Below, in pieces: positions 34,248-44,045 of a stretch of 64,000 nucleotides of DNA (the first letter of the stretch is position 1; every line of letters starts with the position of its first letter). Made by a program: the position numbers and the translations under genes. The stretch is from contig CBDCVJ010000054.1 in assembly GCA_965222975.1 (NCBI GenBank), positions 62,001 through 126,000 of the forward strand. Reading direction: 5' to 3'. The notes under the pieces were generated by a model, which saw only the letters and a list, made by a program, of their open reading frames with translations, was not told the DNA's origin and made no database searches. This DNA is from UBA6168 sp965222975. GTDB taxonomy: Bacteria > Bacteroidota > Bacteroidia > Chitinophagales > Saprospiraceae.

Positions 34248-36580
34248 TGAAACATACCTATCAAATCACTGGAATGACCTGCGACCACTGCGTCCAAACG
34301 GTCAAAAAAGCCCTCGAAAGCATTGGGGGTATTGAATCAGCGGAAGTCACCCTCGACCCACCGCAGGCCATTATCACCATGCACCACCACATCAGCGATG
34401 AGGTGATGAACAAGGTGCTGGCAAAGGCTGGGGATTACAGCCTAAAAATGGCCATGGGCGATGGCCATTCGTCACACGCCGGGAACGACCATTCCAGCCA
34501 TGCTAAAACAGCCAAAACAGACGGTGGCCATGCGGGCCATAGCAGTCAAGGAAAACATGATGGCCACAGTGCCCATGCAGGCCACGGAGGCGGCCATGGA
34601 AGTCACAACCCGGCCCACGGCGAAATGGGGCACGACCATCACCGCATGATGATTGCTGATTTCAAAAAGCGGTTTTGGGTGTCGTTGGTGCTGACCGTTC
34701 CCATTCTTTTACTATCGCCCATGATTCAGAAATGGCTGGGCGTGGACTGGCAATTTTCGGGGAGCAAATACCTGCTGTTTGCACTGTCCAGCATCGTCTA
34801 TTTCTACGGCGGCTGGCCATTTCTAAAAGGTTTTTTTGGAGAAATAAAAAGCAAATCTCCGGGCATGATGACGCTGATAGCGATGGCCATTTCTGTGGCG
34901 TATTTCTATTCAGCGGCTACCACCTTCGGCCTACCGGGCGAGAGTTTTTACTGGGAACTCGCCACGCTGATTGTCATCATGCTGTTGGGGCACTGGATTG
35001 AAATGAAATCGGTGCTGGGTGCTTCCAAAGCCCTCGAACTGCTGGTAAGCATGATGCCCTCCGAGGCGCACAAAGTGGAAGGAGACAAGGTGGTTGACGT
35101 CAAGCTGGAAGAACTTTTGAGCGGTGACATCATATTGGTAAAACCGGGCGAAAAAGTCCCTGCCGACGGCATCGTCGTGGAAGGCGAAAGCTACCTCAAC
35201 GAATCTATGCTTACAGGTGAATCCAAACCCGTGAAAAAAGGGAAACACGAACAGGTGATTGGTGGCTCCATCAATGGCAACGGCTCCCTGAAAGTAAAGG
35301 TGGAACACACCGGAAAGGACAGTTATTTGAATAAGGTCATCACGATGGTGCAGGAGGCACAGAAGACCAAATCGAAGATGCAGAACCTCTCCGACCGGGC
35401 CGCCAAGTGGCTGACCTACATTGCCTTGGCGGTGGGCTTTGGCACTTTGTTTTTGTGGCTGGCACTGGGGAAAGATTTTGTTTTTGCTTTGGAACGGATG
35501 GTGACAGTAATGGTTATCTCGTGTCCCCATGCTTTGGGCTTGGCCGTTCCACTGGTAGTAGCCATTTCTACAGCTATCTCCGCCCAAAATGGATTGCTCA
35601 TCCGCAACCGGACAGCTTTTGAGGAATCGAGGAAAATATCGGCTTTGGTCTTTGACAAAACAGGTACGCTGACCAAAGGGGATTTTGGTGTGACCCGCTA
35701 CAAAAGTTTAAAGGATGGCTTGGACAAAAACGAAATGCTGCGGCTGGCCGGGGCGTTGGAACAAAGTTCTGAACATCCCATTGCGGTGGGCATTGTGCAA
35801 AAGATAAAGGAGTTAAAAATTGCCATTCCAACACCTGAAAATTTTGAGGCCATCACCGGGAAAGGGGTTCAGGCAAAGGTGGAAGGAAAGGACATAAAAG
35901 TGGTCAGCCCTGGATTTTTGCGGGATGAAAAGATAGCCATCCCGGAAGGTGCTTACAGCAGTGCAGCGGAAACGGTGGTGTTTGTCATCGTGGACGGAAA
36001 GCTGGCAGGGTACATCGCTTTGGCAGATGGAATCCGTCCTGAATCGGCTGCTGCCATCAAGACTTTCAAGGACAACAATATCAAGGTTTATATGGCGACG
36101 GGCGACAACGAAACGGTTGGAAAGGCCGTAAGTGATGAACTTGGTTTGGACGGATATTTTGCCGAAGTATTGCCCCACCAAAAGGTTGAAATAGTTAAAG
36201 GGTTGCAAGGCAAAAAAGAATTCGTCGCCATGACCGGCGACGGCGTGAACGATGCACCCGCACTTGCCCAGGCAGACGTTGGAATTGCCGTTGGTTCAGG
36301 TACCGATGTCGCTGCCGAAACTGCCGACATCATCCTTGTGAACAGTAACCCGAAGGACATCGCCAACCTTATTCTTTTCGGAAAAGCAACCTATAAAAAA
36401 ATGATTCAAAACCTGGCCTGGGCAACGGGTTACAACGCCATTGCCATCCCGTTGGCAGTGGGTGTTTTGTATCCCTGGGGGTTTGTGCTGAGTCCGGCAG
36501 TGGGGGCGGTTTTTATGAGCTTGAGCACCATCATTGTGGCCATCAATGCACAATTGTTGAAAAAGAAAATCGGGAACTGA
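34244..36580 (+). CDS. copB: Copper-translocating P-type ATPase, CopB-like (CPH motif)
   Basis: The 778-residue P1B-type ATPase has an HMA domain at the N-terminus (MTCDHC, C13 and C16), then a 65-residue His-rich linker (about 75-140) with repeated HSSHA and GHGG motifs. The membrane translocation motif is CPH (VISCPHALGLAVPL), not CPC, which in the P1B-3 group is linked to Cu(II) or Ag export. The actuator LTGES, phosphorylation DKTGT, SSEHP and hinge GDGVNDAPA motifs are intact. It exports metal from cytosol to periplasm. Either ATG 34244 or 34247 may be used. Confidence 0.9.
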   Translation: MMKHTYQITGMTCDHCVQTVKKALESIGGIESAEVTLDPPQAIITMHHHISDEVMNKVLAKAGDYSLKMAMGDGHSSHAGNDHSSHAKTAKTDGGHAGHSSQGKHDGHSAHAGHGGGHGSHNPAHGEMGHDHHRMMIADFKKRFWVSLVLTVPILLLSPMIQKWLGVDWQFSGSKYLLFALSSIVYFYGGWPFLKGFFGEIKSKSPGMMTLIAMAISVAYFYSAATTFGLPGESFYWELATLIVIMLLGHWIEMKSVLGASKALELLVSMMPSEAHKVEGDKVVDVKLEELLSGDIILVKPGEKVPADGIVVEGESYLNESMLTGESKPVKKGKHEQVIGGSINGNGSLKVKVEHTGKDSYLNKVITMVQEAQKTKSKMQNLSDRAAKWLTYIALAVGFGTLFLWLALGKDFVFALERMVTVMVISCPHALGLAVPLVVAISTAISAQNGLLIRNRTAFEESRKISALVFDKTGTLTKGDFGVTRYKSLKDGLDKNEMLRLAGALEQSSEHPIAVGIVQKIKELKIAIPTPENFEAITGKGVQAKVEGKDIKVVSPGFLRDEKIAIPEGAYSSAAETVVFVIVDGKLAGYIALADGIRPESAAAIKTFKDNNIKVYMATGDNETVGKAVSDELGLDGYFAEVLPHQKVEIVKGLQGKKEFVAMTGDGVNDAPALAQADVGIAVGSGTDVAAETADIILVNSNPKDIANLILFGKATYKKMIQNLAWATGYNAIAIPLAVGVLYPWGFVLSPAVGAVFMSLSTIIVAINAQLLKKKIGN

Positions 36581-36972
36581 TGCAGGTTCAACCTACGGAA
36601 AAAATTAAGGTTATGGCATCAATCTCAAAATCACGGATTTTTCAATCTGACCTTGAATCATTCTTACAAACGGTCAACCAGAAGCGTGTCAGGTTATTTA
36701 TCAGGGAAGCGTCAGGGACGCATTATTCCAGTCTTTATGTAATCCTTTCCGTTCAGGAAGAATCGACTGAATCAAGCTGGATTTATGAGGTATTTTCCAA
36801 TTTCAGCTCGGACAGTAACGGCAGAAGAAGAAGTATAAACGCAGCGCATGAAGATTTGCTGAAGGTCAAATCTAAATTACAAAAGAACGGTTTTGACGTA
36901 CAGCATGGGGATGGCTTGGACTCTAACACTTGGAGTTTCTGTGAAGTCCATAAAACCACACATTATTTTTAG
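36580..36972 (+). CDS. Small protein of unknown function
   Basis: The ATG overlaps the ATPase stop (TGATG), giving 130 residues; another in-frame ATG lies at 36613. The sequence is soluble and mixed alpha/beta with no signal peptide. It ends in EVHKTTHYF. No family is recognised. It separates the copper ATPase from the MFS transporter and is probably cotranscribed with both. Confidence 0.5.
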   Translation: MQVQPTEKIKVMASISKSRIFQSDLESFLQTVNQKRVRLFIREASGTHYSSLYVILSVQEESTESSWIYEVFSNFSSDSNGRRRSINAAHEDLLKVKSKLQKNGFDVQHGDGLDSNTWSFCEVHKTTHYF

Positions 36973-36977
36973 CACTT

Positions 36978-38222
36978 ATGCATGAACTCAGTTTCGTTGG
37001 TAAAAGGCTGATGATGGTTTTCATCACCCTTTTTATGGTTGCGCTTGGTTTCGGGGTGATTTTGCCGGTGCTGCCTTTTTACACAGAGCGGCTGGCGTTG
37101 GGCGATGGCGCATCACCCGATAGCATTACCTTCCATATCGGTTTTTTGACCAGTGCCTTTCCTTTTTTTCAAATGTTTTTTGCCCCTCTTTGGGGCAAAT
37201 GGTCGGACAAATTGGGAAGGATGCCGCTCATCGTTACCGGGCTTTTGGGCTTTGTCCTGATGCAATTTTTGATAGGTATTTCAACTTCTCTTTGGATGCT
37301 TTATTTGGCCCGGATAATTGGGGGCATCTTTACGTCAGCTATTGGCCCTGTTGGCCTTGCCATGGTCGCCGACCTGACTTCAAAAGAGAACCGGGCCCTC
37401 GGCATTGCATTGGCTGGCTCCTCTTACAGTATAGGGGTTGTGGCGGGTCCGTTCATAGGCGGGTTGTTAAGCCAGACGGATTTGCACCTGTATTTTGAAT
37501 TCGGGCATTTCCTGATAAATGATTATTCCGTCCCCTTTTTCTTTCTGGCCATAGTAGCTTTGGCACTCCTTCCATTTGCAATAAAGTGGCTTAAAGATGC
37601 CGCCGCCATACCTGAAAAACAGCCAGTCAATACGAAGCCGTTAAAATGGCAACAGGTAGTGCGGGGTTTATTCCCTTTCTTATTACTGTCGTTCATTTAT
37701 CAGGTTGCCCTCACATTATTTGAATCAGTATTCTCTATCTATTCCAAAAATGAACTGCAATATGACGCCATCACCATCGGATATGGGTTTATGGTCTGTG
37801 CCCTGGTGATGGGCCTATTGCAACCTGTTCTGGTTTCACGGAAAATCAAGAAAATGATTCCCGGCCATTACCAAATTGTTTTGGGCTACGGAGTTTTGGG
37901 CATCAGCATTTTACTCCTCTTAACTGCCGACCAACTGTTTTTTGTACTGCTGCTCATCGGATTGTTGGCAGTGGGAGGCGCATTCATCACGCCAAACATC
38001 ACATCCCTTATTTCCCTCAAAGGAGGGCAGGTGGCAGGCGAAGCATTGGGGATTCAAAGGTCAACAGACAGCCTCGGGCAAGTGATAGGCCCAATCATGG
38101 GCAGCTGGCTGCTGACGGTGAACCATTCCCTCCCATATTTACTGACAGGAACGGTGGCAATTGGGATTGCCGTATTCCTTTTCAGCAGCAAAAAGTTCGT
38201 TACTTTATATGGAAGTGATTAA
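36978..38222 (+). CDS. MFS transporter, DHA1 drug/antiporter type
   Basis: A 414-residue, 12-helix transporter. The motif A equivalent GKWSDKLGRMP (about residues 72-82) and motif C equivalent VVAGPFIGG (about 156-164) mark the DHA1 antiporter group. The family exports drugs or small organic compounds; some members export metal chelates. The substrate is unknown. Its 3' end overlaps the next gene by 14 bases. Confidence 0.85.
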   Translation: MHELSFVGKRLMMVFITLFMVALGFGVILPVLPFYTERLALGDGASPDSITFHIGFLTSAFPFFQMFFAPLWGKWSDKLGRMPLIVTGLLGFVLMQFLIGISTSLWMLYLARIIGGIFTSAIGPVGLAMVADLTSKENRALGIALAGSSYSIGVVAGPFIGGLLSQTDLHLYFEFGHFLINDYSVPFFFLAIVALALLPFAIKWLKDAAAIPEKQPVNTKPLKWQQVVRGLFPFLLLSFIYQVALTLFESVFSIYSKNELQYDAITIGYGFMVCALVMGLLQPVLVSRKIKKMIPGHYQIVLGYGVLGISILLLLTADQLFFVLLLIGLLAVGGAFITPNITSLISLKGGQVAGEALGIQRSTDSLGQVIGPIMGSWLLTVNHSLPYLLTGTVAIGIAVFLFSSKKFVTLYGSD

Positions 38223-39024
38223 GTCAAGAAAAAGCCTTGGAGGAAAATACGTCATCCTGGTCCACCTACTGGTCGGTGTCGGCGTATTTTATTTTCTGGT
38301 ACACCCGCTGACGATGGTCATTTATTGGTTTGAAATGAACGATGCGCCGTTCACCCTAAGTCAATTTCTGGACATTGCCCCCAAAAGGATTTTTGATTCA
38401 TTTACTTTTCAGATGACGGGAATGGCCTTGTCTTTTGTACTGATTGGAGCCTTTGTTGGATTGGGGTCAGGACTGTACTATCGGAACATATTGCGGCAGG
38501 CCGCCAAATTGAAAAGGCAGGACAAACAGCTCAAGGGGAATGTTTTGTTTATCATTGAAAATGGAGAAAGCGACGGGGTGGAGTTCAAGTCTTCCCTGCG
38601 GTTTGATTACCGCCAAAATTCCATCAACAAATCGTTGGAAGAAGTGATAGTAAAATCCATCGCTGGCTTTTTGAATACAAACGGAGGAACGCTGCTTATC
38701 GGAGTGGACGACGAGGGGAATGTGCTGGGCCTGGAGCAGGATTATCAATCCCTGAAAAAGAAGAACCGGGATGGGTTTGAATTGAGGATTTACCAACTGG
38801 TTACCAATAGCATTGGTATCGAGTTTTGTCCCTTGGTTGAAATAGATTTTTATGAACTGGGTGGTAAGGATGTCTGCGTATTGCGGATAAAGGGAGCAGA
38901 ATCGCCTGCCTATGTGCATAGCAACCAAAAAACGGCCTTCTACATCCGGGCAGGGAATTCCACCAAACCGCTGACCATTCAGGAAGCTGTGAAATATATC
39001 AAGCTGCGACAAGGTGTGAAATGA
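38209..39024 (+). CDS. Membrane-anchored AlbA_2 (Schlafen-type) domain protein
   Basis: ATG 38209 gives 271 residues. Two hydrophobic helices (about residues 13-35 and 70-92) precede an AlbA_2 domain with GESDGVEFKSSLRFD, then KSIAGFLNTNGGTLLIGVDDEGNVLGLE and a C-terminal FYIRAGNSTKPLT. AlbA_2 domains usually bind nucleic acid or nucleotides in soluble regulators. The membrane anchor is an uncommon form. It overlaps the MFS gene. Confidence 0.8.
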   Translation: MEVIKSRKSLGGKYVILVHLLVGVGVFYFLVHPLTMVIYWFEMNDAPFTLSQFLDIAPKRIFDSFTFQMTGMALSFVLIGAFVGLGSGLYYRNILRQAAKLKRQDKQLKGNVLFIIENGESDGVEFKSSLRFDYRQNSINKSLEEVIVKSIAGFLNTNGGTLLIGVDDEGNVLGLEQDYQSLKKKNRDGFELRIYQLVTNSIGIEFCPLVEIDFYELGGKDVCVLRIKGAESPAYVHSNQKTAFYIRAGNSTKPLTIQEAVKYIKLRQGVK

Positions 39025-39101
39025 AATTAGCTTTATTAAATAAAATGTTGCTGACTTGCAAAAATAGAAATGTAGGTTGCACCGCCTTCGCTGCATTATT
39101 G

Positions 39102-39109
39102 TAAATTTG
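39102..39109 (+). promoter_or_regulatory. -7 box TAAATTTG with a TTG -33 candidate
   Basis: TAAATTTG matches the TAnnTTTG consensus exactly, and a TTG at 39077-39079 lies 22 bases upstream, within the usual spacing. It precedes the TTG start at 39131. Confidence 0.5.
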
Positions 39110-39130
39110 GGCTTATTTTCAATTTAAGGT

Positions 39131-39505
39131 TTGGTAGCCAAAATCCCATATATCTTCCTCGTCGCTTCCGTACTGTTCAGTTCTACGGGTGTTGTGCTGG
39201 TCAAGCATCATTGCCAACGCATGGAGGGGCAGCCAAAAAGTGAAAGGATTAACTCCTGTGCTGACATGAGCGGCTGCAAAAAAGGTTGCTGCACAACCGA
39301 AGGCCAATATTTCCACCTCGACCAAGACCAACAAATCCCGCAAGTGGGTATTGACTTGCCCAACCGTCCGGTAGTGGCTTTAGTTTCCCCAAACTGGGCT
39401 GCCCAACTGCCAATCAACGATCCCAAATCCTATCAATATTGTACCTACCGCCCGCCCATTGTGCCTCGGAACATATCCATATTCTTTCAAGTTTTCCGTT
39501 GTTAG
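39131..39505 (+). CDS. HYC_CC_PP-type small secreted protein (second copy)
   Basis: A 124-residue protein starting at TTG, matching the start region of the paralogue at 9801 (MVAK, then a hydrophobic SVLFSS segment). The order of features is signal peptide, VKHHCQRM, GCKKGCC, then YRPPIV. It ends in Cys like the first copy. A promoter box lies 22 bases upstream. It follows the membrane AlbA_2 gene and precedes the secreted propeller gene. Confidence 0.7.
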   Translation: MVAKIPYIFLVASVLFSSTGVVLVKHHCQRMEGQPKSERINSCADMSGCKKGCCTTEGQYFHLDQDQQIPQVGIDLPNRPVVALVSPNWAAQLPINDPKSYQYCTYRPPIVPRNISIFFQVFRC

Positions 39506-39786
39506 AAAACCGATTGCTTAACAGCCAGAGACAATCGTTCAGAATGGAATTCCATTTTTTCTTTTTGGTTAATAGACGAAGCTGTTTTGAAAAATGCAGT
39601 TTCAACATTCTCGCATTACCATTTTTAGAAAAGGGAAAGGTTTGTTTTGTCTCTACTACCCTGTGCGGAATAGCCTTAATTTAAATAGGTAAGGCCACAT
39701 GAAAATCGGACAAAACATTGAAACGGGTTTGAGAAGGGGCCTACCAGTCAGTTTTCAGCCTGCAATCTTTATAAATATCATCAAAA
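39506..39786. other. Intergenic region (281 bp) with inverted repeats, no gene seen
   Basis: AATGGAATTCCATT (39543-39556) is a perfect palindrome followed by a T-rich run and may end the HYC_CC_PP transcript. GCCTTA and TAAGGC (39673-39695) form a 6-bp inverted repeat around 11 bases and could be an operator for the T9SS gene at 39787. A short frame at 39699 runs into that gene in the wrong frame and is not real. Confidence 0.4.
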
Positions 39787-41976
39787 ATGAAAAGACTTCA
39801 ACTCATCCTTGTTTATCTGTTGACTATAAGTGTTGGCCTACAAGCCCAAGTGCTCCTACAAGAGGGTTTCGAAAATGTTGGCCTGCCTGTAGGCTGGAGT
39901 GTCCAGTCCAACGCCACGGACGGCGGCTGGGTGGTTGGTACTCCTGCCCAAGTGTCCAGCCAGTCGTGGAATGTATCGTCCAATGGCTCTTCACGGGTCA
40001 TCGCTACCAACGACGATGGTTGTAACTGTGACAAAAGTGCCGACTATCTTATCACACCTGCACTCGATTTTACGGCTGTTGATTTGATAGCCGTTCAGTT
40101 CGACCTGTTTTACGGGGCACAGTCCTACCAAGGTGACACCGAAGAAGCTTCAGTTGTAGCCTCAACAGACGGCGTGAACTGGCAGGTAATGGAAGTGCTA
40201 CATGGCCACAGCTCCTGGGACAAGCACATCGTCAGTTTGAACGACTTTGCTGGCGATTCGGTGGTGTACGTTGGCTTTCATTACAGCGACGGCGGCGGTT
40301 GGCTGTACGGCATGTCCATTGATAACGTATCGGTAAAAGTACCTATCGCATTGGATGCGGAACTGGTAAAATTGAATGGCCGGGCCTTCGGCGAGGAGAA
40401 TGTTCCCCTCCCTATCAAAGGGCTGTTTTTCAATGGGGGCGGAAATGCCATCACCGACCTCGAAGTGAGCTATACTATTGGTGGCGGAGCGCCGACCGTG
40501 GAAACTTTCAATGGGCTGGATGTTGAGCCTTTCACTTATTTTGAATTGGAAACCTCCACGCCGTGGGTGCCAGATGTTGCAGGTGTTTACGAAGTGACCA
40601 TGGAAATAACTTCTGTGAATGGTGTAGCGGATACCATCGTGGACAACAATTTTGGTGCTTTCGAAACGGAGATTTTCGCCAAGGTAATACCACCAAACCG
40701 CATTGACGAGTTCCTACTCGCACCGCCCGTAACCACTGAAATCAATGCCCCCAGCAGCAATTTGAACAAGCCGACCGACCTGGTATTTTTCCCCATCCTC
40801 GGCAAGGACGAACTCTGGGTGGTGAACCAGCGAACCGAGAGCGCAGGGGGCAGTACCCTGACCATCAATGGGGTCTCCAGCGACGACCTTGACTTTCTGC
40901 ACCGTGTCGATGGGAATGCATGGCACTTCATGTCCTTGCCGACTGCCATTGATTTCAGTCCTGAAAATTTCAACTTCGCCAATTCGCCCGGCGTGAAAGA
41001 TGCCAACCACAACGGTGGCACGTTCACTGGGCCAGCTCTCTGGTCAAGCGACCCAGACATTTATGCACAGCCTTCCGGTGGCAATGGTAGTCATTTGGAC
41101 ATGCTCCACGGCAGCCCCTTCAGCATGGGCATCGCCCACGAGGTGGACAATGTGTTCTGGGTGTACGACGATTGGAACAAAGACATCGTGCGCTACGACT
41201 TCGTTAGTGACCATGGCCCAGGCAATGCTGACCATGACGATGGCATCGTTCGCCGCTATAAAAACATCGGTATTGATGCTGACGGCGACATACCCAACCA
41301 CATGAAATTGGACAAGGCGACTGGCTGGCTCTATTTTGTGGACAACGGCAATGACCGGGTCATGCGCCTTGACATCAACTCCGGCTCGTTTGGCGGCAAC
41401 CTACCCCTCATTAACGAAACGCTGGCCGAGCATTCGCAGATGACGGGTTTCACTGTCGAGACTATCATTGACCAAGGGCTCGACCGGGCATGTGGAATTG
41501 AAATCATGGAAAACCGCCTGTTGGTAAGCGATTATGCCACGGGTGAAATCATCGTGTACAACATGGACGACAACTTCGCTGAAATGGGCCGTATTGCCAC
41601 GGAGGATGGCCCCGGCATCACGGGCATCACCATAGGCCCTGACGGGAGCATTTGGTACGTCAACCGGACGCAGAACAACTTGAGCCGCATGGAGCCGGGC
41701 GAACCAAACAGCACCAAGGAAGAAATCTTTGCTGCCCAAGTCCGCCTTTCTCCCAACCCCACTTCGGGTGCGATGCTGATAAAACTACCGGAACTTGTAG
41801 GTAACGCTGAAATCAATTTGCAATTGAATGATTTGGCGGGCAAAAAACACTTGGTTTTACAAGGTGTTTCATCAACCGAACAACTCGACCTGAGCGGGCT
41901 GGCCAATGGCCTTTACCTCTTGACCATCCAAACGGATGAATTTTCAGTCACGAAAAAAGTAGCAATAAAAAAATAA
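39787..41976 (+). CDS. Secreted beta-propeller protein with T9SS sorting domain
   Basis: This 729-residue protein has a signal peptide (to about LQAQ), then a choice-of-anchor/cleaved-adhesin-like domain (about residues 25-185) and an Ig-like region. A propeller region follows (about 310-640), with repeated DKATGWLYFVDNGNDRVMRLD-type turns such as YFVDNGNDRV and IWYVNRTQNN. The C-terminal segment with LSPNPTSGAML is a type A T9SS sorting domain. It would be cell-surface-attached. It precedes the copper-binding MbnP gene and may act with it, though the link is only positional. Confidence 0.8.
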   Translation: MKRLQLILVYLLTISVGLQAQVLLQEGFENVGLPVGWSVQSNATDGGWVVGTPAQVSSQSWNVSSNGSSRVIATNDDGCNCDKSADYLITPALDFTAVDLIAVQFDLFYGAQSYQGDTEEASVVASTDGVNWQVMEVLHGHSSWDKHIVSLNDFAGDSVVYVGFHYSDGGGWLYGMSIDNVSVKVPIALDAELVKLNGRAFGEENVPLPIKGLFFNGGGNAITDLEVSYTIGGGAPTVETFNGLDVEPFTYFELETSTPWVPDVAGVYEVTMEITSVNGVADTIVDNNFGAFETEIFAKVIPPNRIDEFLLAPPVTTEINAPSSNLNKPTDLVFFPILGKDELWVVNQRTESAGGSTLTINGVSSDDLDFLHRVDGNAWHFMSLPTAIDFSPENFNFANSPGVKDANHNGGTFTGPALWSSDPDIYAQPSGGNGSHLDMLHGSPFSMGIAHEVDNVFWVYDDWNKDIVRYDFVSDHGPGNADHDDGIVRRYKNIGIDADGDIPNHMKLDKATGWLYFVDNGNDRVMRLDINSGSFGGNLPLINETLAEHSQMTGFTVETIIDQGLDRACGIEIMENRLLVSDYATGEIIVYNMDDNFAEMGRIATEDGPGITGITIGPDGSIWYVNRTQNNLSRMEPGEPNSTKEEIFAAQVRLSPNPTSGAMLIKLPELVGNAEINLQLNDLAGKKHLVLQGVSSTEQLDLSGLANGLYLLTIQTDEFSVTKKVAIKK

Positions 41977-41982
41977 TCAACC

Positions 41983-42021
41983 GAAAAAGGGCGGGGGGCG
42001 ATGAGCCTCTTGCCCGTTTTC
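41983..42021 (+). terminator. GC-rich hairpin after the propeller gene
   Basis: GAAAAAGGGC pairs with GCCCGTTTTC, with one mismatch, around a 19-base loop. A T-run is present a few bases later. It may reduce read-through into MbnP. Confidence 0.45.
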
Positions 42022-42038
42022 AAAAATCCTTTTTAAAC

Positions 42039-43010
42039 ATGAAAAAAACTGTACTTTCCTTGCTTGCGTTTTTTGCTTTCGTGCTTTGCATCCATGCACA
42101 GAACAGCGTCCAACTCAACATCCACCACAAATTGACCGATGCTGATTTCGCCTTTAATGAAGGTGCAAAAAACAATATGGAACATGATTTCAATGTGACC
42201 CGCTTACAATACTATATGTCCGGTTTTTCTCTCATCCATGACGGTGGTACAGAAACGGCCATTGAAGATGCTTTCCACGTGCTGGTGAATGCCAGCCAAG
42301 CCACTGAGATTGATTTAGGGATGCACAATATCACCCAACTCGATGCCATTCGTTTCCACATTGGCGTACACCCTGATTTCAACCACACTGACCCGGCCAG
42401 CTACTGGAACGGCAATCCATTGGCGCCGAGTTTCCCATCCATGCATTGGGGCTGGGCGGCAGGTTACCGTTTTGTGGCCATAGAAGGTAAAGGAGGCAGT
42501 AGCTACAACCAACTTTACCAATTACATGGCTTGGGTGATAACAATTATTTCCAAACAGAAGTGGCACTCGAAGTATCGGCCGAGAGCGGTGAAGTGATCA
42601 TTGATCTTGACGGTGACTATTCCCGTATATTAGAAGACATTTCCGTAAACAGTGGAGTCATCGTTCACGGCGATTATGGAGAAGCGAAAAAGGCTCTTGA
42701 AAATTTTAAAGATTTTGTTTTCAGCCCTTCCCCGATGGCTTCTTCAACGGTTGACTTCAGCGAGGTGACAGGCTTCAGCGTATATCCTAACCCAACAGCT
42801 GATGGAACAGCCACTGTCTCAGTATCAGCTACCCAAGATTTGACTTATACGGTTTCGGTCACGGACATCCTTGGTCGTCAGGTAAAGTATTTTGACAACG
42901 TAAAAAGCAATAATGCAATTACTGTTGAAGTAACCCAGCCAGGGTTTTATTTGGTCAATTTGATTAAAAATGGCCAAGTTGTAATTACGCAAAAATTGGT
43001 TTCAAAATAA
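42039..43010 (+). CDS. MbnP family copper-binding protein with C-terminal T9SS sorting domain
   Basis: The 323-residue protein has a signal peptide (ends about CIHAQ) and then the MbnP domain. Recognisable family segments are RLQYYMSGFSLIHDG and SMHWGWAAGYRFVAIEG (residues 134-150), with a conserved Trp pair. In characterised MbnP a Trp is oxidised to kynurenine by a di-haem peroxidase, MbnH, and the product binds copper. The last 75 residues, with VYPNPTADGT, are a T9SS type A domain, so this version would be secreted to the cell surface. Two MbnH-like peroxidase genes follow directly. Confidence 0.85.
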   Translation: MKKTVLSLLAFFAFVLCIHAQNSVQLNIHHKLTDADFAFNEGAKNNMEHDFNVTRLQYYMSGFSLIHDGGTETAIEDAFHVLVNASQATEIDLGMHNITQLDAIRFHIGVHPDFNHTDPASYWNGNPLAPSFPSMHWGWAAGYRFVAIEGKGGSSYNQLYQLHGLGDNNYFQTEVALEVSAESGEVIIDLDGDYSRILEDISVNSGVIVHGDYGEAKKALENFKDFVFSPSPMASSTVDFSEVTGFSVYPNPTADGTATVSVSATQDLTYTVSVTDILGRQVKYFDNVKSNNAITVEVTQPGFYLVNLIKNGQVVITQKLVSK

Positions 43011-43012
43011 GT

Positions 43013-44034
43013 ATGGATCAAATGAAGTGGCTTTTTCCAATCATGCTTCTGATCTTTATTTCTTGTCAAGACGACGATGGGATAATACCACTTCATTTCC
43101 CTGAATTAATGGAAATCCCAAAAGGATTTCCCGCAGTGGAAGAGCCACAAGGGAACGAATTTACACCTGCTCGTTGGGAGTTGGGCAAGCGGCTTTTTTT
43201 CGACCCGGTCATGTCTGTCGATAGTTCTATAAGTTGTGCTTCCTGTCACCAGCCGGGACTGGCCTTCAGCGACAATGTTGCCTTTAGCCCCGGTGTGGAG
43301 CAACGTCCAGGTGTACGCAATTCTCCTTCACTGACCAATGTAGCCTACCACCCCTATTTCACCCGTGAGGGCGGGGGTGCCCACTTTAGAAATGCAGGTG
43401 CTGGTGCCCATTCAGGAACACAATGAATTTGACTTCAACATTGTGCTGTTGGCTGAGCGCCTTAGCCAGGATTCCAGCTATGTAGTCCAATCAGAAAAAG
43501 CCTATGGGCGTACTCCGGATGCTTTTGTAATTACCCGTTCGTTGGCCTGTTTCGAGCGCAGCCTTTTGAGTGGAAACAGCCCTTATGATCAATATCTACA
43601 AAACGTCCAGACTTCTGCGATTTCTGCTTCAGCCCTCCGGGGCATGGACTTGTTTTTTCAGCGAAAAAACGAAATGCTCGGAATGCCACGGTGGTTTCAA
43701 TTTCAGCAATTACAACTTTGAAAACAACGGGCTTTACGAACAGTACGAAGATGTTGGCCGCTTCCGCCTGACGGGCGACGAAGCTGACCGGGCTTTGTTC
43801 AAAATACCCAGTCTTCGTAATGTGGGTCTAACAGCACCCTACATGCACGACGGCTCGTTGCCAACCTTGGAAGCGGTGGTTGAACACTACCAGTTTGGGG
43901 GCAAAAACACCCCTCAAAAAAGCAGTCTTGTTCAACCGTTGGAACTAACGGAATCGGAAAGAGCTGACCTTGTCCAGTTTCTTGAATCCTTGACGGACGA
44001 GACTTTCGTCCAAAACCCATTGTTTAAAAATTAA
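43013..44034 (+). CDS. MbnH/MauG-type di-haem cytochrome c peroxidase, two +1 frameshifts
   Basis: Three frames read as one 339-residue lipoprotein when one base is removed from the G-run near 43375 (giving TREGGVPTLEMQ) and one from the T-run near 43656 (giving LFFSEKTKCSECHGG). A lipobox-like start (LLIFISC) is followed by the first haem site CASCH, the second CSECH and a PYMHDGSLPTLEAVV segment. Length and motif order fit bacterial cytochrome c peroxidase/MauG. It begins 2 bases after MbnP, so modification of MbnP is the probable role. Both breaks lie in homopolymers. Confidence 0.85.
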
Positions 44035-44045
44035 ATCTGAAAAAT

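Noticed and set aside
39699..40025. 108-residue ORF starting in the leader of the T9SS propeller gene
   Set aside because: It runs into the propeller gene in a different frame and has a shadow-like composition.
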